The notes under the pieces: generated by a model
Told to the model about the DNA's origin: nothing
Databases searched by the model: none
What the model saw: the letters and a program-made list of their open reading frames with translations, nothing else
Assembly: GCA_009782215.1 (NCBI GenBank)
Contig: WRKO01000006.1
Span: forward strand, 1 to 64,000
Direction: 5' to 3'
DNA length: 64,000 nt
DNA from: Oscillospiraceae bacterium
GTDB taxonomy: Bacteria; Bacillota; Clostridia; Oscillospirales; UBA929
Shown: positions 34,310 to 41,784 of the stretch, piece by piece
Layout: each line of letters starts with the position of its first letter
How positions within the stretch are numbered: position 1 is the stretch's first letter
Position numbers and translations under genes: made by a program

Positions 34310-35545
34310 ATGTCTGCGTATGATCTGGCTCGTCATCTGGCCCAAGGCCGCCCCGTCTGCTCCGCTTGCACCTCTCATCCGTTAGCGGCGGAAGCTGTCC
34401 TCGAGTATGCTAGGGATACAGCCACCGTTGCGTTAATTGAGGCCACGGCCAATCAAGTCAATCAGTATGGCGGCTATACCGGGATGACCCCTAAAGATTA
34501 CATGAATTTTATCTGTGCGCTTGCGGAAAAAACAGGAAACACATCGTTTGTTTTGGGCGGCGACCATCTTGGCCCCTTGGTATGGACGCACCTGCCGGAG
34601 CGGGACGCGATGGCGGAAGCGGCTGAGCTGATAACCCAATACGCTGCGGCGGGCTTTGGCAAGATACACATTGACACTTCGATGCGCTTGGCAAACGACC
34701 CGCCGCGCCTGACAAACGACATCATTGCCCGCCGCGCCGCCGAACTGTGTAAAGCGGCCGAAAGGGCGGCGAAGGCTCGGCCGCCCCTGTATGTGATTGG
34801 CTCTGAGGTTCCCGTGCCGGGAGGCTCCGCGGAAAGCGGGGACGGCGTTTCGGTTACAAAGCCGGAGGATTTTCTTGAAGCGATCAAAACATTTAAGCAA
34901 ATCTTTTACGCCGAAGGCCTGCACGGCGCTTGGGAGCGGGTCGTCGCGTTTGTGGTGCAGCCCGGGGTAGAGTTCAATGACAGCCGGGTGTTTGCGTATC
35001 ATCCAAACAAAGCAAAAAAACTGATTGAAGCTCTGTCTGCCTTTGCGCCGCTGGTTTTTGAAGGACATTCCACAGATTATCAAATGCCCGAATCGCTGCG
35101 AAGCATGGCCGACGACGGCATATCCATCCTAAAAGTCGGCCCGGCGTTGACCTTTGCCCTGCGGGAGGGGCTGTTTGCCCTGTGCGAAATGGAAAAGCAT
35201 CTTGTACACAGCCCTCGTTCGGATTTTGCGGAGGTTCTCGACAAGAGTATGCTGGACAACCCGGAGAATTGGCAAAAGCATTACCGCGGCACACCGGAGG
35301 AACAGGCGTTTAAGCGCAAGTTCAGCTATTCCGACCGGGCGCGGTATTATCTCTCGGTTCCCGAAGCAGAGAGGTCTATGCAGCGCTTGATGGCCAATAT
35401 AAACAATAATCCGCCGCCGCTAACCCTGTTAAGCCAATATATGCCGGAGCAATATCGGAGAGTCCGCGAGGGGGCTATCGAGTTGACCGCAGAAGCGCTG
35501 GTGAAAGACCGAATCAAGGATTGCCTGCGGACATACCCGCGGTAG
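34310..35545 (+). CDS. GatZ/KbaZ-family protein (tagatose-bisphosphate aldolase subunit-like or tagatose-6-phosphate epimerase)
   Basis: Barrel protein of the GatZ/KbaZ family, recognised by CSACTSHPLAAEAVLEYA, IEATANQVNQYGGYTGMTP, FVLGGDHLGP, HIDTSMRLA and YVIGSEVPVPGG. In E. coli GatZ/KbaZ supports the catalytic aldolase GatY/KbaY, but no GatY/KbaY gene is in this window. As I recall, some GatZ homologues act alone as tagatose-6-phosphate 4-epimerases. With AgaS upstream supplying tagatose-6-phosphate, that role would yield fructose-6-phosphate directly. GGAGGAGG precedes the ATG. Confidence 0.88.
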   Translation: MSAYDLARHLAQGRPVCSACTSHPLAAEAVLEYARDTATVALIEATANQVNQYGGYTGMTPKDYMNFICALAEKTGNTSFVLGGDHLGPLVWTHLPERDAMAEAAELITQYAAAGFGKIHIDTSMRLANDPPRLTNDIIARRAAELCKAAERAAKARPPLYVIGSEVPVPGGSAESGDGVSVTKPEDFLEAIKTFKQIFYAEGLHGAWERVVAFVVQPGVEFNDSRVFAYHPNKAKKLIEALSAFAPLVFEGHSTDYQMPESLRSMADDGISILKVGPALTFALREGLFALCEMEKHLVHSPRSDFAEVLDKSMLDNPENWQKHYRGTPEEQAFKRKFSYSDRARYYLSVPEAERSMQRLMANINNNPPPLTLLSQYMPEQYRRVREGAIELTAEALVKDRIKDCLRTYPR

Positions 35546-35623
35546 GATTTCAAAGAAGGGCTTCGGCATACGCCTCCACAGCCTGTATGCCTAGAATCAA
35601 AAAAATAAGGAATGGTGACGAGT

Positions 35624-36385
35624 ATGCAAAAAGCGATTGAATTTGTTTGTGACAACCTTACATTGAGAGGAACGGCGCATATACCGGATACCCATAAGGG
35701 GAAGTATCCGTTTGTTATCATGTATCACGGCTTCACGGGCGACAAAACGGAAGTGCATTGGATGTTTACGCGGCTTTCAAGGGAATTGGAAAAGCTCGAA
35801 ATTGGCAGCATCCGTTTCGATTTTTCGGGAAGCGGCGAAAGCGACGGCTTCTTTTATAACACGACGATAGCGAGTGAACTGCGTGAAGCGCTGTCTATCT
35901 ACCGATTTGCCTTGGCCTTGGACTACGTGGATGCCGACAGGCTTTTTATGTTAGGAATGAGCGTCGGAGGCCTGATTGCCGGCCTGACCGCGCCTAAAGC
36001 CGAAAAGCTGAAAGGCCTGATTCTGTGGGCCCCGGGGGGCAACATACTGGAGTATGTTATCAATATGCGGAAAAGAGAACCTGCGGACAGGGCGGGAAGA
36101 ATTGATATGGGCGGCTTTTTGTTAAGCCCGGACTTTGAGCGCTGCCTGTACGATATAGATATCTATCAAACCGCCTCCGCGTTTCAGGGGAATGTATTGA
36201 TTGTTCATGGCGACGGCGACGAAACCGTACCCTTTGACATTGGCCTCCGGTATAAGAAAATCTATGGGGAACGGGCAGAGCTGCTGAATATAGAAGGCGC
36301 CAATCATGGCTTCTCACGTCCCGCGTGGAAGGACGCCCTGATGGAGGCGACAAAGACGTTTCTGTTAAGGGAGCTGGGCGCTTAA
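35624..36385 (+). CDS. Alpha/beta-hydrolase family esterase/peptidase
   Basis: Serine hydrolase of about 253 residues. Oxyanion/HG region is MYHGFTGDKTEVHWMF, nucleophile serine is in GMSVGG (GxSxG), acid is in HGDGDETVPFD, and histidine is in GANHGF. The ATG at 35624 is preferred over that at 35612 because the AAGGA element ends only 1 nt before 35612. It closes the locus before a terminator. Plausible role is removal of acetyl or other ester decorations from imported saccharides; no signal peptide is present. Confidence 0.82.
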   Translation: MQKAIEFVCDNLTLRGTAHIPDTHKGKYPFVIMYHGFTGDKTEVHWMFTRLSRELEKLEIGSIRFDFSGSGESDGFFYNTTIASELREALSIYRFALALDYVDADRLFMLGMSVGGLIAGLTAPKAEKLKGLILWAPGGNILEYVINMRKREPADRAGRIDMGGFLLSPDFERCLYDIDIYQTASAFQGNVLIVHGDGDETVPFDIGLRYKKIYGERAELLNIEGANHGFSRPAWKDALMEATKTFLLRELGA

Positions 36386-36415
36386 CCGCGCATTGGCGTC
36401 CGTTGAAGGGAAAGC

Positions 36416-36440
36416 AAAAAGCCGCCTATGGCGGCTTTTT
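36416..36440. terminator. Bidirectional intrinsic terminator
   Basis: Perfect 6-bp GC stem (36421-36426 with 36430-36435), TAT loop, flanked by A5 on the left and T5 on the right. It can therefore stop the plus-strand sugar locus and the convergent minus-strand MerR gene. Confidence 0.9.
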
Positions 36441-36455
36441 CGCGCTTGCGCCGTG

Positions 36456-37274
36456 TTACTTTTTTGTCACGGGATAGCAGACCTCCGTCACCCATTTCTC
36501 TGGGTTCGGGTCATGGCCGGGGCTGACATGGTAAATGTTGAACATCGCGCCGTTAAAATCATACCCGTTGGCGGCCACCCAGCTCGCAACGGTTTCGCTG
36601 ATGGCGGCAATCTGCTCAAAGCCGCCGTTGAACGTAACGGAAACCATCGGTATAGGCGGCACGGTCTTGAACTTTATGTTCTCCGTGTCCTTGTATTCGC
36701 CGACGACCGACATTTGAATCTCTACGTCCACGTCTTGGTTCACATGCGCCGGGTCATGGAATATGGCGATGCAGTATTCGGGATTCGCCGGCCGTATGGC
36801 AAGCGGCTCGGATTCCTCGGCGTACTGCTTCCACAGCACCCCCTCGCATTCGTAATTGGGAATGATTTTGCGCACGCTTGCCACCGTCCGCCGCGGCATT
36901 TCCTTCAGGATAACATCGTATTTCATTGCATCTTCGTCCTTTCCGAGATTTTTGATGGTTGTCTCCAGTAAAAGCATCTGCCGGCTTGCCGTCGCCGCCT
37001 GTTCCTTGATTTCCTCTAATTTGAGCGCAAGATACGTCTTCAGGGTTTCCCGATTGTCATATTCTTTTAGAATCTCTGTAATCGCGGTGAGGCTGAACCC
37101 CATACTCTTTAAGGCGCTTATGCGATTGGCAAGCGGAAGCTGGGCCGCGCTGTAATAGCGATAGCCCGTGAAATCGTCAATGCTGACCGGAATAAGCAGG
37201 CCGATTTCATTGTAATGCCTGAGCATACGGATACTGATTCTTGAGAGCTTTGAAAAGTCGCCGATTTTAATCAT
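36456..37274 (-). CDS. MerR-family regulator with GyrI-like effector-binding domain
   Basis: Multidrug-type MerR activator. N-terminal winged helix (IGDFSKLSRISIRMLRHYNEIGLL, then DDFTGYRYYSAAQL), coiled dimerisation helix (about 85-115), and a C-terminal GyrI/BltR-like ligand-binding domain (about 125-272). Start is ATG 37274 with AAAGGGGG 8 nt upstream; an in-frame GTG six codons earlier lies in that site. Its own promoter has the 19-bp spacer expected for MerR control. No efflux pump is adjacent, so its target may be itself or a distant gene. Confidence 0.9.
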   Translation of the reverse strand: MIKIGDFSKLSRISIRMLRHYNEIGLLIPVSIDDFTGYRYYSAAQLPLANRISALKSMGFSLTAITEILKEYDNRETLKTYLALKLEEIKEQAATASRQMLLLETTIKNLGKDEDAMKYDVILKEMPRRTVASVRKIIPNYECEGVLWKQYAEESEPLAIRPANPEYCIAIFHDPAHVNQDVDVEIQMSVVGEYKDTENIKFKTVPPIPMVSVTFNGGFEQIAAISETVASWVAANGYDFNGAMFNIYHVSPGHDPNPEKWVTEVCYPVTKK

Positions 37275-37316
37275 GGCCGTTCCCCCTTTCACATATGATT
37301 TTTGAATTCCATCCTT

Positions 37317-37347
37317 ATTGTAAAGTATACCACAATGAGAGAGTCAA
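37317..37347 (-). promoter_or_regulatory. MerR-type promoter with 19-bp spacer
   Basis: On the minus strand, TTGACT (37347-37342) and TACAAT (37322-37317) are separated by 19 bp. This over-long spacing is the hallmark of promoters activated by MerR proteins, and it lies about 43 nt upstream of the MerR start. Confidence 0.7.
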
Positions 37348-37424
37348 TAGGGCCTGAAAAAAATTTTTCGAGAGGCGTTGTCCGGGTGCGGAAACCTAGC
37401 GGCCGCGCGGCGCGGCGCGGGAAG

Positions 37425-37438
37425 GGAAAACGCTTTCG
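37425..37438 (+). promoter_or_regulatory. LacI/CcpA-type operator (cre-like)
   Basis: A 14-nt near-palindrome, GGAAAACGCTTTCG, matches the cre consensus at all but the outermost bases. It sits 11 nt upstream of the -35 element of the maltodextrin promoter. Either CcpA or the LacI-type protein encoded at 43455-44477 could bind it. Confidence 0.5.
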
Positions 37439-37448
37439 CATTATTTTC

Positions 37449-37477
37449 TTGACACGCTTCTCCTTTTCTCCTAAAAT
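37449..37477 (+). promoter_or_regulatory. Vegetative promoter of the maltodextrin operon
   Basis: Consensus TTGACA (37449-37454), 17-bp spacer, TAAAAT (37472-37477). Predicted transcription start is near 37484, about 45 nt before the ATG of the CBM26 protein. Confidence 0.8.
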
Positions 37478-37530
37478 TAGGATGTAGAGGCTCTGTGGGA
37501 ATTTTTAGAATTTAGGAGGAGGTTGTCAAA

Positions 37531-38703
37531 ATGAAAAAAACAATCGCATTGTCCGCGGCGCTGCTCATCTTCGTGTCGGCAATGGTTTTCAGCCCGCAAA
37601 CGGCCCTCGCGAACCCGGACGGAATGGTTGTCGTCTACGTCCATGTCCCCGATGATTGGGAAGCGCCGCACCTTTGGGCGTGGGACGACGCGGGGAACGG
37701 CGCTTTCAGCTCATGGCCCGGCGGCGAAGCCGAAGCAGACCCGAACAACCCCGGATGGTACTACTGCTATCTGCCGAACTGGGCTGTCAACATCATCGTC
37801 AACGCCAATGACGGCGCCATTCAAACGGACGCGCTGAGCTCGGACGGCGGCGACATTTGGATAACGGTCGCGTCCCCCGAAGAAGCCGGCATTGCCTACG
37901 CCGCCTTAACCTCCGGCGAAGCGCCCGCGTATGTGGAAAAGATAACGGTCTACGCGAGAGTGCCCGCCGATTGGGACGCCCCCTGCCTGTGGGCGTGGCT
38001 CGACCCGGACGGCGCCAACGCGTTTGCCGCGTGGCCCGGCGGCGAGATGAAGGCGGGCGGCGAATGGTACAGCGTCAGGGCGCCGAGCTGGATTAACTCC
38101 GTCATTGTCAACGCCAACGAAGGCACGGTGCAGACCTCGGACTACAAAGACTTGGTTCAAGGCAAGGATATCTGGGTCGTTGTCGCCGACGACCTCACCG
38201 CGGCAATCTATTATGAAAACCCCGACTTGATGGTGCCCAATATCACTGTCCGCGTCCAAGTCCCCGCCGATTGGGAGAATCCCCACCTGTGGGCATGGCT
38301 CGACCCGGACGGCACCAACGCGTTTGCCTCATGGCCCGGCGACCCGTTTGAGCGAAACGGCGATTGGTATGAGCTTGCGCTTCCCGGCTGGGTCAACTCC
38401 CTGATTGTCAACGCCAACGGCGGCGCGGTGCAGACCGGCGACATGAAAGGCCTTGACGTGGGGAAGGATGTATGGATTGTCGTCACGGACGCTGAAACCT
38501 ATACGTACGACTATGCGGAAATAGCGTCGTCCGGGACGGGCGAAACGGCGCCGCCCCCCGCGGCCGCGTCGCCCGACCGCTCGCCCGCGCCTGTGGACGA
38601 CGAGCCGGACAGCGGCAATGCCGTTCTGTGGATTGTGCTGGGCGCCGCGGCCGTTGCGGCCGCCGTCATCGTCGTCGCGGTGGTTGCAAAAAGGAAAAAA
38701 TAA
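37531..38703 (+). CDS. Membrane-anchored surface protein with three CBM26-like starch-binding modules
   Basis: Signal peptide (cleavage near ALA-NPDG, about residue 29), then three homologous modules at about bases 37630-37910, 37935-38220 and 38240-38515. Each opens with a V.VP.DWE.P.LWAW pattern, continues with a SWPGG segment, and ends in a tryptophan/asparagine-rich strand (VNANDGAIQT-like); these are marks of CBM26 starch-binding domains. A Pro/Ala linker and a single C-terminal helix followed by KRKK anchor it in the membrane. No catalytic domain is present, so its likely job is to hold starch or maltodextrin at the cell surface for the MalE-type protein downstream. Confidence 0.85.
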   Translation: MKKTIALSAALLIFVSAMVFSPQTALANPDGMVVVYVHVPDDWEAPHLWAWDDAGNGAFSSWPGGEAEADPNNPGWYYCYLPNWAVNIIVNANDGAIQTDALSSDGGDIWITVASPEEAGIAYAALTSGEAPAYVEKITVYARVPADWDAPCLWAWLDPDGANAFAAWPGGEMKAGGEWYSVRAPSWINSVIVNANEGTVQTSDYKDLVQGKDIWVVVADDLTAAIYYENPDLMVPNITVRVQVPADWENPHLWAWLDPDGTNAFASWPGDPFERNGDWYELALPGWVNSLIVNANGGAVQTGDMKGLDVGKDVWIVVTDAETYTYDYAEIASSGTGETAPPPAAASPDRSPAPVDDEPDSGNAVLWIVLGAAAVAAAVIVVAVVAKRKK

Positions 38704-38714
38704 CGGTATGCCGT

Positions 38715-38748
38715 AAAGGGCGGGGTTCGATGATGTCCCCGCCCTTTT
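38715..38748 (+). terminator. Intercistronic terminator-like hairpin
   Basis: Perfect 11-bp stem (38715-38725 with 38737-38747), 11-nt loop, closing in TTTT. It lies between the CBM26 protein and the MalE-type gene and probably gives partial termination, so the surface binding protein is made in excess. Confidence 0.65.
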
Positions 38749-38772
38749 GATTCAATGGCAGGAGGCTTGATG

Positions 38773-39990
38773 ATGAAGCGTTTATGGCTGGCTCTGGCCG
38801 CAGCTATATTCATAATTCTCCCCTCGTGCGATTCCGCCGTCGTCCCGACCGGCGAACAGGACGGGCCGGTGGAGCTGACGATTTGGCACGACAAGGAGGA
38901 AGACGTCGCCGCCGTTTTGCAGGAGGCGCTGGACAGGCTCCAGCCCGGCGTCGCCGTGCGGCTGGAACGGAAAAGCGGGCTGACGGAAGCCTTGAAGCTG
39001 GTTGGCAACAATCCGGGAGCCGCGCCCGATTTATATTTCTTCGCCCATGATAAAATGGGCGTATACGCCGAAATGGGCATCCTTGCCCCGATTACCGGCT
39101 TTGTGGACGCCGAAGACTTAAACGGGTTTCTGCCCATGACGCTTGAGGCGGTCACCTACAAGGGCGCTATATATCAGTTGCCGATATACTTTGAAACGCT
39201 GCTGTTCATGTACAACCGCGCTCTGATGAACGACAGCCAAGTCCCCGCCACCACGGAAGACCTGTATCAGTTTATGGCAAGCGGGGCGGGCGGCAGATTC
39301 GGCTTTATCGAGCAGCACAGCACCGCGTATTACAGCGCCGGCTGGATACACGGGTTTGGCGGGGGCATTGTGGCGGACGACGGAACGCCGCTGCTGAACA
39401 CGCCGGAAACCATTGCCGCGCTTGAATATCACTTAAAATTCGTCAAGCGGATGCCCGGCGAGGGCGAGTACGCGACGGTCAATACGCTGTTCCGTGAAGG
39501 CAGGGCGGCGTCCACCATCGGCGGGCCGTGGCTTATCCCGGCCGTGCGGCAAAGCGGGATTGATTTGGGTCTTGCCAAGATGCCGGCCGTCGCCGAAACC
39601 GGCTTGCCCCTCGCGCCCTACTCCGGCGTCCAAGGGCTTCATGTGCTGCGGGTGGCGGCTGAAAACCCGGCCAAAAGCGCCGCCGTCAAGGAGGTGCTGG
39701 CCCTGCTGCTGAATCCCAATCTCGGGATTGCGATGGCGAAAGCCAGCGGCTGCGCCCCGGCGCTCCTCACCAGCTACGACGATGACGAGGTGAAAAACGA
39801 CGAAATGGTCATGCTGATGCGCGAAACCGCTGAAAGCGCCGTCCCCATGCCGAACATCCCGGAGATGGACGTCATGTGGAACGTCGTGGGCAACCTGCTC
39901 GCGGATGTGAACATGCGCGGGCGGGATGTGTCCGAAGCCGCCGCCGACGCGCAGAAGCAGGCGGAGGCCTTAATTCTGGCAATGAGGTAA
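38773..39990 (+). CDS. Maltodextrin-binding lipoprotein, MalE type
   Basis: Solute-binding lipoprotein of an ABC importer. The signal peptide ends in IILPSC, and the mature part starts ELTIWHDKEEDVAAVLQ, with the MalE-like motifs YQLPIYFETLLFMYNRALM and AASTIGGPWLIPA. Of three clustered in-frame ATGs (38755, 38770, 38773) I choose 38773, 7 nt after GGAGG. The adjoining MalF/MalG permeases, CBM26 protein and GH13 enzyme all support maltodextrin as the ligand. 405 residues is normal length. Confidence 0.9.
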   Translation: MKRLWLALAAAIFIILPSCDSAVVPTGEQDGPVELTIWHDKEEDVAAVLQEALDRLQPGVAVRLERKSGLTEALKLVGNNPGAAPDLYFFAHDKMGVYAEMGILAPITGFVDAEDLNGFLPMTLEAVTYKGAIYQLPIYFETLLFMYNRALMNDSQVPATTEDLYQFMASGAGGRFGFIEQHSTAYYSAGWIHGFGGGIVADDGTPLLNTPETIAALEYHLKFVKRMPGEGEYATVNTLFREGRAASTIGGPWLIPAVRQSGIDLGLAKMPAVAETGLPLAPYSGVQGLHVLRVAAENPAKSAAVKEVLALLLNPNLGIAMAKASGCAPALLTSYDDDEVKNDEMVMLMRETAESAVPMPNIPEMDVMWNVVGNLLADVNMRGRDVSEAAADAQKQAEALILAMR

Positions 39991-40046
39991 ACGGAAGCCC
40001 TGTAGGGGCGCGGCGGACAGCCGCCCCCGCCGCGAGGAGGTGTCCT

Positions 40047-40943
40047 ATGGGCAAACGAAGATACGGCGCGCTTTACGCGTGGCTTGCCCTCGCTCCGGCG
40101 CTGGCGCTTATCGGGCTGATTGTGGTCTTTCCGATACTGTACACCGGCTATATCTCCCTGACGAATATGAACATCTATCACTGGTTCACGTTCAGGATTA
40201 TCGGCTTGAGAAACTATATCAACGCCCTGTTTGTCTTTGATTCGGGCTTTCTGTCCGCGCTGGGCGTCACGGCGCTGTGGACGGCGCTGAATATGGTCTT
40301 TCAGCTTACCGTCGCGTTTGTCATGGCGTCGCTGCTCAATATCGAAAAGCTGAGATACCGCAAGGTGTACAAAACCCTGCTCATGTTCCCGTGGGCCATG
40401 CCGGGGTATGTTTCTATTCTGCTTTGGAGAAACGGCATGTTCAATTCCCAGTTCGGGCTGCTCAACCAATGGATGGAGCGCTTGGGGCTGGAGCCGGTGC
40501 GCTGGCTGTCCGGCGACGTTTCCGCGTTTTTAAGCAGTATGTTTGTCAATCTGTGGCTGGCGCTGCCGTTTATGATCCTGATTATGGACGGCGCCCTGCA
40601 AAGCGTTGACAGGAGCTACTATGAAAGCGCCGTCATAGAGGGCGCCGGGTGGTTTAAGCGCTCCGTCAGCCTGACCATCCCGGCGATAAAGCCGATAATC
40701 GCCCCCGCCGTCGTCATCACGCTGTTTACAACCTTCAAGCAGTTCGACGTGATTTACCTGCTGACGCGGCAGGCGGGCGCGAGGACGGGGGCAAACCTCC
40801 ACACCGTGCTGACCTACGCCTATGAAAACGCCTTTGTCACCAATAACTACGGGTTTTCGTCAGCCGTCTCCATGATTCTGTTCTTCCTGCTCATCGGCTT
40901 TTCCCTGACGACGAAGCTCCGGGCAAGGAGGGCTGCCCAATGA
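40047..40943 (+). CDS. Maltodextrin ABC transporter permease, MalF type
   Basis: Six predicted helices and the EAA loop YESAVIEGAGWFKRSVSLTI. It lacks the extra N-terminal helices and periplasmic loop of E. coli MalF, as is usual for Gram-positive versions (298 residues). Start is ATG 40047 with GAGGAGG 6 nt upstream; the frame is open further upstream, inside the malE-like gene. The 56-nt gap after malE contains an imperfect GC-rich hairpin. It overlaps the MalG-type gene by 4 nt. Confidence 0.92.
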   Translation: MGKRRYGALYAWLALAPALALIGLIVVFPILYTGYISLTNMNIYHWFTFRIIGLRNYINALFVFDSGFLSALGVTALWTALNMVFQLTVAFVMASLLNIEKLRYRKVYKTLLMFPWAMPGYVSILLWRNGMFNSQFGLLNQWMERLGLEPVRWLSGDVSAFLSSMFVNLWLALPFMILIMDGALQSVDRSYYESAVIEGAGWFKRSVSLTIPAIKPIIAPAVVITLFTTFKQFDVIYLLTRQAGARTGANLHTVLTYAYENAFVTNNYGFSSAVSMILFFLLIGFSLTTKLRARRAAQ

Positions 40944-41779
40944 ACAAAACCGCCAAACGCGCGGGACTCTTGCTGCTGAATGTGTTTTTCATCGCCGTCT
41001 GCTTCGGCGTGCTGGTTCCGATTCTCTATGCCTTTTCGGTTTCGCTGAACGCGCAGAACAGCATCCTCGGAACGGATTTCAGCTTCATTCCGAGAGCGCT
41101 GACGCTGGAAAACTACCGCGCCGTCCTATTCGACCGGCCCGTCCTGCTTTGGCTGGGCAACACCGTCACGCTTGCCCTGTCCAGCGTCTGCATTGCCATG
41201 CTGGTCGCCGTGCCGGGCGCGTACAGCCTGTCCAGACTTCGGTTCAAGGGCCGGAAAAGCGTCTTCAACGGCCTGATATTATTGTACTCCTTCCCCGCGA
41301 TACTGTCCATGTTCGCCATCTACAGGCTGCTCTCCCCGATAGGGCTGATCAACACAAAAGCCGGGCTGATTATAGTATACGTCGGCACAATGGCCGTTTT
41401 TGGGCTGCTCAACCTCAAGGGCTATTTTGACAGCGTCCCCGTCGAGATTGAGGAAGCGGCTCAAATCGACGGCGCGAACGGCCTTCAGACCGTGATGCTG
41501 ATCCTCCTGCCGCTGGCCAAGCCCGCGCTGATTGTCACGGGGATGATGGTGCTGATCTATGTGTGGAACGAGTATATCTACGCCATTACCTTTATGACGG
41601 GGGCGGACAACTACACGCTGGCGGCGGGGCTGTATTCCCTGCAAGCGACTGAAATGAGCGGGAGCTGGCCGGTCTTCGCGGCGGCTTCGATTGTGGTGTC
41701 GCTGCCCATACTGGCCGTATTCTTCGCGACGCAGCGCTTTATGGTTTCCGGCCTGACCGCGGGCGGGGTGAAAGGTTGA
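40940..41779 (+). CDS. Maltodextrin ABC transporter permease, MalG type
   Basis: Partner permease of 279 residues with about six helices and the EAA loop EIEEAAQIDGANGLQTVMLI. Coupled to the MalF-type gene by an ATGA overlap. No ATPase follows, so the importer must use a shared MsmK/MalK-type ATPase encoded elsewhere. Confidence 0.92.
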   Translation: MNKTAKRAGLLLLNVFFIAVCFGVLVPILYAFSVSLNAQNSILGTDFSFIPRALTLENYRAVLFDRPVLLWLGNTVTLALSSVCIAMLVAVPGAYSLSRLRFKGRKSVFNGLILLYSFPAILSMFAIYRLLSPIGLINTKAGLIIVYVGTMAVFGLLNLKGYFDSVPVEIEEAAQIDGANGLQTVMLILLPLAKPALIVTGMMVLIYVWNEYIYAITFMTGADNYTLAAGLYSLQATEMSGSWPVFAAASIVVSLPILAVFFATQRFMVSGLTAGGVKG

Positions 41780-41784
41780 AAAAG

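Noticed and set aside
37355-37372. Another GAAAA...TTTTTC dyad as a third activator site
   Set aside because: It lacks the AACTACACCACC box and an extended -10 at the right distance.
37302-37487. 61-codon open frame between the MerR gene and the CBM26 protein
   Set aside because: It covers the MerR promoter, the cre-like site and the maltodextrin promoter, has no ribosome binding site and reads as low-complexity basic sequence.
40000-40030. GC-rich hairpin between malE and malF as a terminator
   Set aside because: Stem is imperfect with bulges and there is no T-run; it overlaps the region just before the malF ribosome binding site.
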